A program made the position numbers and the translations under genes. This document shows, piece after piece, positions 17,775 through 27,223 of a DNA stretch of 64,000 nucleotides (its first letter is position 1; each line of letters opens with the position of its first letter). The notes beneath the pieces were generated by a model. The model was not told where the DNA came from. It ran no database searches and was given only the letters and a program-made list of their open reading frames with translations. The stretch covers positions 496,001 to 560,000 of the forward strand of contig CAXXVQ010000008.1 of assembly GCA_963662245.2 (NCBI GenBank). Direction: 5' to 3'. This stretch comes from JAFGVL01 sp963662245. GTDB lineage: Bacteria > Bacteroidota > Bacteroidia > Bacteroidales > Paludibacteraceae.

Positions 17775-18383
17775 CTATCTTTCTAATCCATGAGCCTTTA
17801 GCCATTTCTTTCTTGTAGGATATATTTCATATGGAAATCGATATTTGAAGTCTATTCCTGATATATCCTCTATTGGCTGATTCTTATGGTCCTTAATTTC
17901 GTAAGTCTTTTTAATTAATTCATGTCTTTTGTTGTAGTAGTATTCAGATTTTTCGCTGATTAGTCTGTCGCCTTCAACAAATGAACTCTTGCGAATAAAC
18001 TTCAATAAATTTCCTTCAATATCAAATACGCTTTCATAGATGTTTTCCCAATCTCCGCTTTCGGCATAAGGGAACTCTGCTACATACATCATTTCTCCTG
18101 ACTTGTATCTGATAAGGTTGTAGCTAGCAGATAATTCTGGAGTAACATTGTTGAAGTCTTCTACCTTAACTAAGTCTTGATCTTTATCCTGCGTGTAAAG
18201 CTCTACATAGTAATTTTCATTTAGGAATATTCGCGTAGCAATATTTAAAGCATTATCGCTTTCTTCTATAATTTTTGGTGTTTCCGTTTTCTTAGGATCA
18301 AATATGGCATCTTCCTTCATTATTTTTTTTGAGCAAGAAGCAAGAATAAGTGTTGTAAATAATATTAGAGCAGATTTATTCAT
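17775..18383 (-). CDS. Lipoprotein of unknown function
   Basis: 202 residues with a lipoprotein signal, MNKSALILFTTLILASC. The mature part is rich in Tyr, Glu and Lys and appears beta-strand dominated (ENYYVELYTQDKDQDLVKVE, ESVFDIEGNLLKFIRKSSFV), loosely like the strand-turn repeats of MORN-type exported proteins. I do not recognise the family. It converges on the cyclophilin gene with only 7 nt between stops and no separate terminator, so the two transcripts must overlap. Confidence 0.7.
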   Translation of the reverse strand: MNKSALILFTTLILASCSKKIMKEDAIFDPKKTETPKIIEESDNALNIATRIFLNENYYVELYTQDKDQDLVKVEDFNNVTPELSASYNLIRYKSGEMMYVAEFPYAESGDWENIYESVFDIEGNLLKFIRKSSFVEGDRLISEKSEYYYNKRHELIKKTYEIKDHKNQPIEDISGIDFKYRFPYEIYPTRKKWLKAHGLER

Positions 18384-18426
18384 GATTCATTTAAGTTTTG
18401 ATTTACAAATATATAAAAGTGTATAC

Positions 18427-18467
18427 AAAAACAGTCCCTTTTCAAATTTGAAAAGGGACTGTTTTTT
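18427..18467. terminator. Bidirectional intrinsic terminator
   Basis: A long near-perfect stem (AAACAGTCCCTTTTC / GAAAAGGGACTGTTT) with A and T tracts on both sides. It ends the lipoprotein gene at 18480-18899 on the minus strand, and would block transcription from either side. Confidence 0.88.
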
Positions 18468-18479
18468 ATTGTGTATGTG

Positions 18480-18899
18480 TTAGTATTTTACAATAACTAG
18501 CCACTTGTTGTTTGATTTTTTTAGTTCAATAACTGTTTCTTGTGTGTCAACTACTTTGGATGTGTTTAAACTCAGTAAGTTGCCAGTGTGAACATTGTTT
18601 TCTTCAATTGTTACATAGGCATATTTTCCATCCTCAGATAATTCTGATTTAGTAACAGAACAACTTGCTTCAGCATTGATGTCCTTTAAATGTGGATACT
18701 GAGTGTAGATTGCTTCAAATAAATCTATAACACTATCAGATTCTGGAGTTGATAGGGCTTTTTGTTCCACAATGTCACCTCTGTATCTAGCTTCTTGATA
18801 TTTTACAGCTACATCTTCGTATTCAGGTGTTTCTGTACAAGCTATGAAGTTAAACACGACTGCTAAAAAAAGCAGTGTTTGTGTTATGAACTTTTTCAT
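18480..18899 (-). CDS. Small lipoprotein, possibly DUF4878-like
   Basis: 139 residues with lipoprotein signal MKKFITQTLLFLAVVFNFIAC. The mature domain (DVAVKYQEARYRGDIVEQKA near the start, then strands KYAYVTIEEN and NNKWLVIVKY at the end) fits the NTF2-like fold of small DUF4878-type lipoproteins common in Bacteroidota. This assignment rests on layout rather than a strict motif. A -7-like TATATTTG lies on the minus strand at 18934-18941. It ends at the strong terminator, so it is monocistronic. Confidence 0.7.
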   Translation of the reverse strand: MKKFITQTLLFLAVVFNFIACTETPEYEDVAVKYQEARYRGDIVEQKALSTPESDSVIDLFEAIYTQYPHLKDINAEASCSVTKSELSEDGKYAYVTIEENNVHTGNLLSLNTSKVVDTQETVIELKKSNNKWLVIVKY

Positions 18900-20164
18900 T
18901 TTATGTCAAATAGTGTGTTGAATATTTTGCAAGCAAATATAGACTATTTTTTAACACTATTAATCTACTTTGACATTTTCAGATAAATTATTCTTTAATA
19001 ATCTTAACAGACTCTTTTCCATTGTCTGAGCTTATTGATATGTAATATAAGCCACTAGGAATTCCTTCTGTTTTAATGGTGTTTTTCAGTCCATCTAAGT
19101 CGTAAGTTGAGACAAGAGTTCCGTTAGCGGTAAAGATTTCAGCTTTTGTTAAGAAGTCATTTGCTTGAATCGTAATCTCGTTTACTACAGGGTTTGGATA
19201 TATTGATAGTCCATCAATTTTTGTTTCAGGATTATCTGTTGTGGTACTTATTAGAGCAGTATCACAGTATGCTGATTGCAATAAGTTTGTTGTTGCTCTT
19301 ACTCTATAAATATTAGTTCCAGTTAATGGATTTGTGTCAGAGAATGATGTAGAGTTTGCTGCAATTGTGCCAATATTTACAAACGCATCAACGCCATTGC
19401 TTCTTTCAATTTCGTAGTTGTCTTCGTTATCAGCAACATCTTGCCAGCTTAAATCTACCTGAGATCCATTTAAGCTTCCTTTAAGGAAGAACGGAGATTG
19501 TATAAAGTCTGTTGGAGCAGTAATTCCGTTTAGGTATTCTTCAAGATTTGTATAGCCGCTTGTAGCAAATCCATTTCCATCAGTTGAGTCATTTGGATTT
19601 AAGCTGTTTGCAGTTTCCCAATCATCAGGCATACCATCGCCATCTGTATCGGTTAGTACTGTTCCTGTACTAAATACAGGCCATCCTCCAACAACATCAG
19701 GGTCATCAATAATACCTTTAGTAAGATTGTAGTAGGGGTTTGTATATACCTTATTTGCTGTAGATGTTACAGATGCAACTGTTCCATATCCAGTAGCAGT
19801 TCCGTTTGCAACTTCAAGTGATACTCGTTTGTCTTGAGCGTCTCTAAATGGTAAAGTTGCTCCAGCATCATTTAGGACTTCAGAGAATGATGTTGTTGCA
19901 GGATCCAAGGTTGTTGGTAACATGGGAGCCACTTCAGCTGACATTGAGCTTAATCGAAATTTAGGGAATATTTTAGAAGTATCAGCACTTGCATAAAGTT
20001 TGAACTGAACACCATATAACCAATTGTTAGCAGATACTGTTGGGTATCCATCCGTATAGTTTCCATTTACATAATGGTTTCCAGTTCCATAAATAGCAGA
20101 TGTGTCGGCATAACAATATAGTAAACGGTGACCTTTGTTTGTAGACGAGACTGTTGAAGAAGGA

Positions 20165-20173
20165 CTTAATGCC
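20165..20173. repeat. Target-site duplication, left copy, IS copy 2
   Basis: CTTAATGCC, repeated directly at 21565-21573. Clear 9-bp duplication made on insertion into the lyase gene. Confidence 0.92.
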
Positions 20174-21564
20174 CAGTCATGGTCGGAAGATTTTATCTTC
20201 CGACTTTTTTTATGTTTTAAACATTAAGTTTGGGTCTCCTCCGCATTGTTGAACTATCATTGCCATTCCAAGATTTCTAATTTCCATGGACAGTCTTCTT
20301 TTTGCCGTAGTGTAACTTATGTTGTTTATTTTCTTGTAGATAAGAATAAGCATTGCAACAATTAAGGTCATGTATAAAATCACTTCAATTCCATTCTTAT
20401 TTAACGAGACTAAATGGCTGACACTAAGTTCTTGCTTTATAAAACGGAAAAAAACTTCAATGTCCCATCTTCGTCTATAAGCATCTGCAATTTCTTGTGG
20501 AGTTAGTTTAAAATCATTAGAGATAAACCAAAATTGTTTTTGAGAATCATCTTTTCTTTGCCCTATGATTAGCCGAAAAGGCTGATCAAGGAGTTCTTCG
20601 CGATAGTGAGTATTACCTTTTGTATTATTAATTTTCACTCCAGTATACAGAAACACTTTACTGTCCTTGAGTAGCGTTAATTCGCCTAAATCCAACGAGG
20701 TATTATCATTAATTAATGATTCTAGTTCTTCGTATTTTCGGTTTTCTTTTAATCTGGCCACAAAGCTTATTTCTTGCTTAGAAAAGTCTTTCATGGTTCT
20801 AGAGGATTGCAGTCCTCTATCTATCACATATAAATTGGTGTGACCTACTTGCTGCTTTATATGAGAGAAAACCACTTTAGGTAATGCAACATCTTCGCTG
20901 CAATGGCTTTGTTCAGTAAACACTTGCGCTTCACAAGGAAATAATCCATCAAAAGCAAGACTGTACTTAACAGCTTTCTTTCCACATGAATTATGATTTA
21001 AACCTTCAATGAGTTTACCCGACAAATCGTAAACCATAGAGCTGTCAACTCGTATTAGATTATACTTGTCTCTTTCAGTTGAGCTATATAAATCTGAGAA
21101 CTGAGTATAAATGCATTGATAAATTTCTTTAAAGTAATTAGAATCAATCTTTGAGAGTCTCTCTGAAATAGAGCTTCGTCGAACTTTATCTTCTTGATCA
21201 AGATTGAACAGAAGTTTAAAAACAGAATCGTTAAATGTGTCTTCTAGACTTCTTTGACTTAGCCTCTCATTATTTAAAAGCCCATAGAGTAAAAGATAAA
21301 ACATCTTTTTACCATGTAATACTTTTGAATAATGGTCAACCTTAGTGGTTTCTGACAAATGACTTAATAATGCTTCAGGGATTACATTAAGTATCTCTGA
21401 TGCGGTTACTTTGTGATCTTTAAATACTGACATAACTATTTGATTATCAGACACAAAGATAGTGAAAACATATTGAATATGCAAGTTAATTCATTGATAT
21501 TCAATTGATTAAACACATTTTTATAAACAAAAAAAATGGTCGGAATTTCTTCCGACCATGACTG
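20174..21564 (-). mobile_element. IS4-family insertion sequence, copy 2 (1391 bp)
   Basis: The same element as copy 1 with the same CAGTCATGGTCGGAAGA inverted repeats and the same inward-facing end hairpins. It is 1 bp longer because of an extra A in the run near the right end. It lies in the same orientation as the lyase gene it interrupts and is flanked by the 9-bp CTTAATGCC duplication. Confidence 0.95.
20210..21433 (-). CDS. IS4-family DDE transposase, copy 2
   Basis: 407 residues from the ATG at 21433. Same YREK signature and DDE residues as copy 1, with one residue difference (Glu in RKYEELESL). A longer frame from a TTG at 21484 exists only because one base in this copy turns a CTG into TTG, so that extension is not a real difference in start. 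The gene is intact, so the element may still move. Having two functional copies about 9 kb apart in the same orientation also allows deletion of the DNA between them by recombination. Confidence 0.95.
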   Translation of the reverse strand: MSVFKDHKVTASEILNVIPEALLSHLSETTKVDHYSKVLHGKKMFYLLLYGLLNNERLSQRSLEDTFNDSVFKLLFNLDQEDKVRRSSISERLSKIDSNYFKEIYQCIYTQFSDLYSSTERDKYNLIRVDSSMVYDLSGKLIEGLNHNSCGKKAVKYSLAFDGLFPCEAQVFTEQSHCSEDVALPKVVFSHIKQQVGHTNLYVIDRGLQSSRTMKDFSKQEISFVARLKENRKYEELESLINDNTSLDLGELTLLKDSKVFLYTGVKINNTKGNTHYREELLDQPFRLIIGQRKDDSQKQFWFISNDFKLTPQEIADAYRRRWDIEVFFRFIKQELSVSHLVSLNKNGIEVILYMTLIVAMLILIYKKINNISYTTAKRRLSMEIRNLGMAMIVQQCGGDPNLMFKT

Positions 21565-21573
21565 CTTAATGCC
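21565..21573. repeat. Target-site duplication, right copy, IS copy 2
   Basis: CTTAATGCC, the direct repeat of 20165-20173. It is followed by GGCCC and a T run, which resembles the flank of copy 1 (CGACC and a T run). Confidence 0.92.
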
Positions 21574-22571
21574 GGCCCTTTTTTATAATAGTTATTAATC
21601 ATATTAATCTCAGAACGACCTCCTGGTATTTCAATTGAGTCGGTATAAACTGCGTCTGAATTTCCCCAATTATAAATAACATTATTACGATAATCAATTA
21701 CTGCAATTGTATCATGTGACTTTGAACCGTTAAATCTAACTGTTCTACTTACATTATGGGCAATAAGATTGTGGTGATATGAAGCATATTGACCACCCCA
21801 AACACCACAGTATGCGCGCAATCCTTTAGGATGATATGCACATTCTAAACCTTCAGTTATCATACACCATTGTACAGTTACATTTTTAGTGTCATATGTA
21901 GCCAAACATTCTTCATTTGCCCAGCTGATTGAGCAGTGGTCGAATATGACATTTTCATAATTTTCCATGTCTGCCCCATAAGTTACAAAGCTATTTGTTG
22001 GGTTACCACTGTTATCTCTTGGTATGCCTGGTCGAAAGCGGATATAACGAACGACTAATTCACGGCGACGAGGTCCCCAGTAAAACATTTCACCACCAGT
22101 TGCTCCATTGAATAATACTGAACGCCCAGCAATACAAATTCCATCTCCCGGAGCTGTTTGTCCTGCAATTGTAAGGCTGTCGCGTTTTACTTTCAAATCT
22201 TCTTTTAACCAGATTGTTCCTGAAACTTTAAAAACAATTGTAAGAGGTGTGTATACAGTTACAGCTTTTTTTACAATTGAATCTCCACCTCCGGCAGCAG
22301 TATAAACTCTGTCTACGGAATCTGTGCTTACATATTGATCTAAGGCCCAACGGAGCGAGCCTGAAATAGGAGTGTCTGTCGATTTGTAATCATCAAGGTT
22401 AGTAACTGCAACTACTTTTCCGCCACGGCCACCTACAGCATATTTTCCGAAACCTTCGGCACCGGGGAATGCAATTAATGGTGTTGACTTTGCAAAACCA
22501 GCTATGAATAACATGGCTAAAATTGAACTAAGTAAAAGTTTTTTCATTTGTAAGATATTTAAGGTTAATTA

Positions 22572-23198
22572 TTATTCAGTATATCCAATAGATTGTGCAA
22601 GTACAATCATTTGCTTGTTATTAAGTTTCATTTCTTTTGCTAATTCTTCTTTTGGCACATAGCCTCTAATTACTGTGGCAAGTCCTTCTGATGCGCAATA
22701 CAGATAAATGTTTTGGGAAATAAACCCAGTATTGGCGTAGGTTGCTTCTGTTAGTTTTTGTTTGTCTCCATTGGTATCTGCTTTATCGATATTGCAGACA
22801 AAAACAAAGTTAGCTGATGCATTTTCTACATAGTCTTGTTTGCCTGTAGCTTTTCTTAGGTCTTTAGCTACAACAAGTTTAAGTATGTTTTGTTTAGCAT
22901 CCCAAAGATAAAGTCCTTTTGGTAATGCTACATATATGTCGATTTCTTGCTTGTTTCGTGAAGAAGGAGCAGTGCGTTTATCGTCACGATTGAATCCCCA
23001 AGCTGCCCAAAGAAGGTTTGACAATGTTTGATTATCAAATTGTTTGTTTGGGTTAAAGCTCTTTATTGATTTTCTATTTGCCAAACATTCCATTAAAGGT
23101 TTGCCTCCTGTTTTTTTAGGAGCAGGGAGTTTTATGTCTTGAGCAAAAACACTTGAGTAAAAGGCAAAAATATATAATGCAAAAAGTATTTTTCTCAT
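22572..23198 (-). CDS. Exported SagB-type nitroreductase-family protein
   Basis: 208 residues with an N-terminal signal peptide (MRKILFALYIFAFYSSVFAQ). The nitroreductase fold is seen in ANRKSIKSFNPNKQFDNQTL, LLWAAWGFNRDD near residue 65, and NTGFISQNIYLYCASEGLAT near residue 155. The family binds FMN, and the SagB-like subgroup is common in Bacteroidota as exported proteins of unclear substrate. Its ATG overlaps the stop of the AmpG-like permease gene by 4 nt (ATGA), so the two are translationally coupled. It is the last gene of the five-gene unit. The role in that unit is unknown. Confidence 0.88.
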   Translation of the reverse strand: MRKILFALYIFAFYSSVFAQDIKLPAPKKTGGKPLMECLANRKSIKSFNPNKQFDNQTLSNLLWAAWGFNRDDKRTAPSSRNKQEIDIYVALPKGLYLWDAKQNILKLVVAKDLRKATGKQDYVENASANFVFVCNIDKADTNGDKQKLTEATYANTGFISQNIYLYCASEGLATVIRGYVPKEELAKEMKLNNKQMIVLAQSIGYTE

Positions 23199-24460
23199 TT
23201 TATTTGTTTTTTTCCAAATGCTTTGTCAAGAGTTAGCCATTTAAGTAAAACTAGACCCGGAATTGTAGATAAGCATACAAATATAAAGAAATTTGTGTAA
23301 CCGACATGAGTTTGTATCCAGCCTGATGCCATTCCCGGAATCATCATTCCGAGTGCCATTATTCCAGTTGAAATTGCATAATGTGCAGTTTCGTGTTTTC
23401 CTTTAGAAAAATAGAGAAGAAAAATCATAAATGCTGTATTCCCAAATCCAAATCCAAACTGTTCTACTCCAACTACAGCAGAAATAATCCACATGCTTTC
23501 CGGTTTTGCATAAGAAAGGTATATGTATAACAGATTAGGGATGTTCATCGCTAATGCCATTGGCCATAACCATTTACCAATACCATGCTTGGCAACAAGA
23601 AGTCCACCTAATATTCCTCCAGTAAGTAATGCCAGTACTCCAACTGTTCCATAGGCAAGTCCTTGTTTTTCAACTGTAAGTCCAAGTCCACCTGCAGATA
23701 CATTATCAAGAAGGAAGGGCGTTGCAATTTTTGTTAATTGAGCTTCTCCAAGTCGAAATAATAAGATGAAGATGACACTATATGTGATATGTTCTTTCTT
23801 GAAATAAGTAGTAAAAGTGTGAAAGAAGGTTGAGATTGATTGTTTGTTACTTTGGGTTGTGTCTGACGGCTTTGGTAAAATAAATCGATGATAAATTGAT
23901 AAACTAAAGAAGATGATAGAAATACATCCGGCTGTTATTGACCATGCAAAAGGAGTGTTGCCGGTTTTTTCAGATAAACTTCCAGCTAGGATCACCATTG
24001 GTCCTTGAAGTACTACCATTGCAAGTCTATAGAATGTGTTTCGGAAGCCTAGGAAAAAAGATTGATTATGTTCATCAAGAGCAAGCATATAGAATCCATC
24101 AGCAACAATGTCATAAGTTGCTGAGCTAAAAGCAATCAACCAAAAGAATGCTAATGTGTATTGTAAGTAATTTGGTAACGGTATTGAAAATGCAATTCCA
24201 GCTAAACTTCCCCCAAGTATAACCTGCATGGATATTATCCACCAGCGTTTTGTTTTGAACATTTCTACAAAAGGACTCCAAAAAGGTTTAATAACCCATG
24301 GTAAGTAGAACCACCCTGTATAATAGGTTATCAATTCATTTGAGAGTCCCATTGCTTTGTAAAAAACAACGGCTACTGACATAACGAAGATATACGGTAG
24401 CCCTTCCGCAAAATACAGACTGGGAACCCAACTCCAAGGGGATTTAACTTTATTGCTCAT
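23195..24460 (-). CDS. AmpG-like MFS permease (muropeptide transporter candidate)
   Basis: 421 residues with about 12 membrane helices. The start (WVPSLYFAEGLPYIFVMSVA) and the WFYLPWVIKPFWSPFVEMFK segment are characteristic of AmpG-type major facilitator permeases, which import anhydro-muropeptides or related cell-wall fragments across the inner membrane. It overlaps the META lipoprotein gene upstream by 11 nt and the nitroreductase gene downstream by 4 nt. The SpoIID/LytB gene in the same operon supports a cell-wall recycling role. The exact substrate is inferred. Confidence 0.85.
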   Translation of the reverse strand: MSNKVKSPWSWVPSLYFAEGLPYIFVMSVAVVFYKAMGLSNELITYYTGWFYLPWVIKPFWSPFVEMFKTKRWWIISMQVILGGSLAGIAFSIPLPNYLQYTLAFFWLIAFSSATYDIVADGFYMLALDEHNQSFFLGFRNTFYRLAMVVLQGPMVILAGSLSEKTGNTPFAWSITAGCISIIFFSLSIYHRFILPKPSDTTQSNKQSISTFFHTFTTYFKKEHITYSVIFILLFRLGEAQLTKIATPFLLDNVSAGGLGLTVEKQGLAYGTVGVLALLTGGILGGLLVAKHGIGKWLWPMALAMNIPNLLYIYLSYAKPESMWIISAVVGVEQFGFGFGNTAFMIFLLYFSKGKHETAHYAISTGIMALGMMIPGMASGWIQTHVGYTNFFIFVCLSTIPGLVLLKWLTLDKAFGKKQIK

Positions 24461-24902
24461 TATCTGTTGTCTTTTTTAATGTGAATTGAGCAATGATTTC
24501 TCCTTTTTCGTTGAAAAATTGTAAAATGTTCTTTTTTACTTTATAGCTACGGGTTGCTTTTAGCGTTTCAAGAAATTTGGCTTCAATATCAACCCCTATA
24601 CAAGCCATTCGGGTAGTAACTATATCCGAAATGCTTACTTGATTCTTGCCTAGAAAATTATATGAAGCATTGAGAGAATTACATCCGCCATTTCCAGCAA
24701 GTCTATTTTCTTCTGTTTTAAAAATGATAAAAGGATGTTTTCTAAATTTTGTGCTATCGGATATTTTTTCTCCTTTAATCTCAGTTAGTTCCCATTGTTT
24801 ATTTGTAATGATTTCTGATGAACTTTGCTGAAGTGATTTGCAAGCTCCAAATCCCAAACTGAATATTGTGGAAAAGATGATTGCTGTGAAAAGACTTTTC
24901 AT
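24450..24902 (-). CDS. META-domain lipoprotein (HslJ-like)
   Basis: 150 residues. Signal and lipobox are seen in MKSLFTAIIFSTIFSLGFGAC. The META domain runs from about residue 35 to 145 and includes ITNKQWELTEIKGEKI, the conserved GNGGCNSLNASY and the TRMACIG motif. META domains occur in HslJ and related envelope proteins; their biochemical role is unclear. It lies 12 nt after the SpoIID/LytB gene and overlaps the AmpG-like gene. Confidence 0.9.
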   Translation of the reverse strand: MKSLFTAIIFSTIFSLGFGACKSLQQSSSEIITNKQWELTEIKGEKISDSTKFRKHPFIIFKTEENRLAGNGGCNSLNASYNFLGKNQVSISDIVTTRMACIGVDIEAKFLETLKATRSYKVKKNILQFFNEKGEIIAQFTLKKTTDNEQ

Positions 24903-24914
24903 GGCTGATTGAAT

Positions 24915-26237
24915 TTAATAGATCTTTTTAAGATCTGTATTTCTAAAGTAATGTAGCAGTATATCCTTGTAAAGGTAACCATTTTCTGCCATAACTGCGG
25001 CACCAATTTGGCAAAGACCAACGCCGTGTCCCCAGCCAGCACCTAGCAAGATGAATTGTTGAGGTAAGCCGTTTTGGAAATCTGTTTTTTCAACAATAAA
25101 GGCCGAGCTGTAAAGGTGAGAGTTAGATAGCCATTTGCGGATTTCCAGTTCTTTACCCACAGTTAGCGTATGTTTGCTGCCAACTATTTTAAGTTTGATA
25201 AGTCTACCTGAAATACCTCGCTCAATTGGAATTAAGTCGATGATGTTGCCAAAATCAATTCCCGAACGACGAGCTAATAATTCTGAGATCTCAGCTTGCG
25301 TATATTTTACTGTCCAACGGTAAAAGTCAGGGGTTTCCTGATCGTATGAGTTAAGCACTTGGCAAAGCACTTTTGTATCAGTAGTGTTGCAGAAATCACC
25401 TGCCGGAGGAGTTTTGATAAATGCTTGCACTTCAGCTTCAGTCATTCCGTTTTCTTTTATCCCTCCATTTGGTTTATCTTCTATTGGAAGTAAATAATCG
25501 TAATGCTCCGGTTGCCAGCAGTTTTCAAAGAGCTCGGCAATTCCGCCACAACATTTTGAGAAGCGAGCATCGCAAATCTCGTTTTCATGCATCAAAACTT
25601 CGCCTTTGGTTGCTTCAATGGCTTGGCGCACAAATTTGGTGCTGGCGCGTGTGATTCCTTGATAGCGCTGACAGTGGTCATCGGCACAGACATCAAAATT
25701 AATATGGTCGTCCTTATCGTACCATTTGATTAACTCAGGGTCGATATTTTCTTTCTTAGGTGGAAAAGGGATTGTATCAAATTTTAATGCCGGCTTTTTG
25801 TTTTTTGCTTTTAACTGAGCTAGCAGCCAACTGCGAGAAATTACAGCATGGGCTTTTAAAAGTTCCAATGAGCTAGTTGCGCTCATTTCCGATGAAATCA
25901 CGCTGGTTAGGTAATTCTCAACCGAAACAATATCGATAGCTGTAAGTTTATTTCCTTCAATAATTAGTTTCAGGTTGCCTTGAAAGCTTTGAGTTTCCTT
26001 GCGTTCCCAATGGAAGCCAATGCCAATCACGACATCAATTAGGTCAAAAGACGCGTTTTCGTTTACTGGCGAAAAAATAATCTCATCAAAAGCACCTCCG
26101 TTGAAAATGATTTTTCCATCCGAAAGTTGTACCGAGTGTTTGTCCGAAAAGTTTTCTCCATTGAATAAATATGCTTGATTGAAGTTGAATTCAATTTGCG
26201 GAGCTGATAATATGCCGACGCTGATAGTTGGTTCCAT
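24915..26237 (-). CDS. SpoIID/LytB-domain protein
   Basis: 440 residues. The SpoIID domain is recognised by VENYLTSVISSEMSATSSLELLKAHAVISRSWLLAQL and the downstream ATKGEVLMHENEICDARFSKCCGG and LLGAGWGHGVGLCQIGA segments, with the likely catalytic Glu in ISSEMS. SpoIID-type enzymes are lytic transglycosylases acting on stripped glycan strands. No obvious signal peptide is present at the annotated start, which is unusual for a wall enzyme. It lies 6 nt after the DUF4922 gene in an operon with an AmpG-like permease, consistent with peptidoglycan fragment handling. Confidence 0.9.
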   Translation of the reverse strand: MEPTISVGILSAPQIEFNFNQAYLFNGENFSDKHSVQLSDGKIIFNGGAFDEIIFSPVNENASFDLIDVVIGIGFHWERKETQSFQGNLKLIIEGNKLTAIDIVSVENYLTSVISSEMSATSSLELLKAHAVISRSWLLAQLKAKNKKPALKFDTIPFPPKKENIDPELIKWYDKDDHINFDVCADDHCQRYQGITRASTKFVRQAIEATKGEVLMHENEICDARFSKCCGGIAELFENCWQPEHYDYLLPIEDKPNGGIKENGMTEAEVQAFIKTPPAGDFCNTTDTKVLCQVLNSYDQETPDFYRWTVKYTQAEISELLARRSGIDFGNIIDLIPIERGISGRLIKLKIVGSKHTLTVGKELEIRKWLSNSHLYSSAFIVEKTDFQNGLPQQFILLGAGWGHGVGLCQIGAAVMAENGYLYKDILLHYFRNTDLKKIY

Positions 26238-26243
26238 AAATGC

Positions 26244-27083
26244 CTATTTTGCTGAAACTTGATGATAAATATCGGCAATATCTGCTGCCGTAATTCTGTC
26301 GAAATCTGTTTGGCGAGCCAAGACTAGTGTGCCAGCCATGTCAATTGCTCCAGGGCTAACCATTAGTTGTTGGTCACCTTCGGCAAAGTATTGTGTTGGG
26401 CGGTGCACGGAGCGAGGAAAAATTACCGTGAACCACAGATTGTGTTTGAACTGGCAGAATACATTCATCATTGGTTCTTCTTCCGTTTCTTGCATTTCCG
26501 CCACATTGTTTTCAAACCAGTTTATGGCTTCTTCTTTCGTTTGAGAAATGCAGATGCGTTTGCCAATTAATTCTTCTTGAGAAAATTCCAATGGATATTG
26601 AAAGAAGTTGGCATTTGCTGCTTGAAAATGGAAATGGTCAGGAGCTGATGCACCCGCTTTAGGTCCATTATACAAGATGATGTATTCCGGTAAATCCTGA
26701 GCTAAATCTAGCATGTCAGTGAATTTTCCGATAATAGTTTGCAGTTCGTGTTGTTTTGAAACTATCGTGAAATGTTTTGTGCAAATAGGAAAGGGGTTGA
26801 CTAGGATGTCATATTTTCCTTGGTATTCGATTCCTTCTTGTTCTGCCGGACGATTTGCGGCACATAAAAAGCAAGGGCGTTTTTCAATCGATTTTGAGTC
26901 TAGTTTCGCTAGTGAGGAAACGGCTCTTGCCGGATTAAATTGCACACGAATAGAGAATGAGCCAAAGTCAAATTCCTTGACCTCAATATTTTGTAAAGCC
27001 TCATAGTTTTGTTTTGCCAGAGGCCAGGTTTTAAGTTGCGAATTAAATAGCTTGTTTACTTTGTTTTGTAATTGTTTATCCAC
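26244..27083 (-). CDS. DUF4922-family HIT-like protein
   Basis: About 279 residues from the GTG at 27083; a TTG at 27113 would add ten, and no ATG start exists. Recognisable segments are FLCAANRPAEQEGIEY, KYDILVNPFPICTKHFTIV, and the HIT-like triad region ASAPDHFHFQA. The family resembles GDP-L-galactose phosphorylase/HIT nucleotide-binding proteins, but the reaction in Bacteroidota is not known to me. It heads the operon with SpoIID/LytB, META, AmpG-like and nitroreductase genes. Confidence 0.8.
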   Translation of the reverse strand: MDKQLQNKVNKLFNSQLKTWPLAKQNYEALQNIEVKEFDFGSFSIRVQFNPARAVSSLAKLDSKSIEKRPCFLCAANRPAEQEGIEYQGKYDILVNPFPICTKHFTIVSKQHELQTIIGKFTDMLDLAQDLPEYIILYNGPKAGASAPDHFHFQAANANFFQYPLEFSQEELIGKRICISQTKEEAINWFENNVAEMQETEEEPMMNVFCQFKHNLWFTVIFPRSVHRPTQYFAEGDQQLMVSPGAIDMAGTLVLARQTDFDRITAADIADIYHQVSAK

Positions 27084-27165
27084 GCGTTTTTTTCTCTTGA
27101 AAATGATGAACAAAGTTCACGAAGATTTTTTGTATTTCCAAATGTTTAGCTCTCGTAAAAAAAGA

Positions 27166-27200
27166 GAAGGTTGTTTCTCAAAAAAAGAGAAACAACCTTC
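27166..27200 (-). terminator. Terminator of the susC-susD operon
   Basis: A perfect 14-bp stem (GAAGGTTGTTTCTC / GAGAAACAACCTTC) with a 7-nt loop. On the minus strand it is followed by a T-rich run. It separates susD from the DUF4922 operon downstream. Confidence 0.88.
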
Positions 27201-27223
27201 AATCAATGTAAATAAACTATTTA

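Larger units (their letters stand above)
18988..22547 (-). pseudogene. Secreted pectate lyase (PL1-type) with T9SS sorting domain, split by IS copy 2
   Basis: The 5' part (22547 to about 21565) encodes a signal peptide and a parallel beta-helix lyase domain: AFPGAEGFGKYAVGGRGGKV, SLTIAGQTAPGDGICIAG, VIFDHCSISWANEECLATYD and a NVSRTVRFNG strand with a likely catalytic Arg. The 3' part (20173 to 18988) encodes the rest of the domain, a Ca-binding-like DTDGDGMPDDWE, a fibronectin III-like segment (VDLSWQDVADNEDNYEIERS) and a T9SS type A sorting domain (SIYPNPVVNEITIQ ... SVKIIKE). Removing the IS and one copy of the 9-bp target duplication restores one 719-residue frame across the junction (YYKKGPALSPSSTV). 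The split gene can make at most a 348-residue product that stops inside the IS and lacks the sorting domain, so it should not leave by T9SS. The substrate is probably pectin or polygalacturonate. Confidence 0.92.

Noticed and set aside
20174..21564. Longer transposase start in copy 2 compared with copy 1
   Set aside because: It arises from a single CTG to TTG change outside the likely start; the ATG at 21433 matches copy 1.
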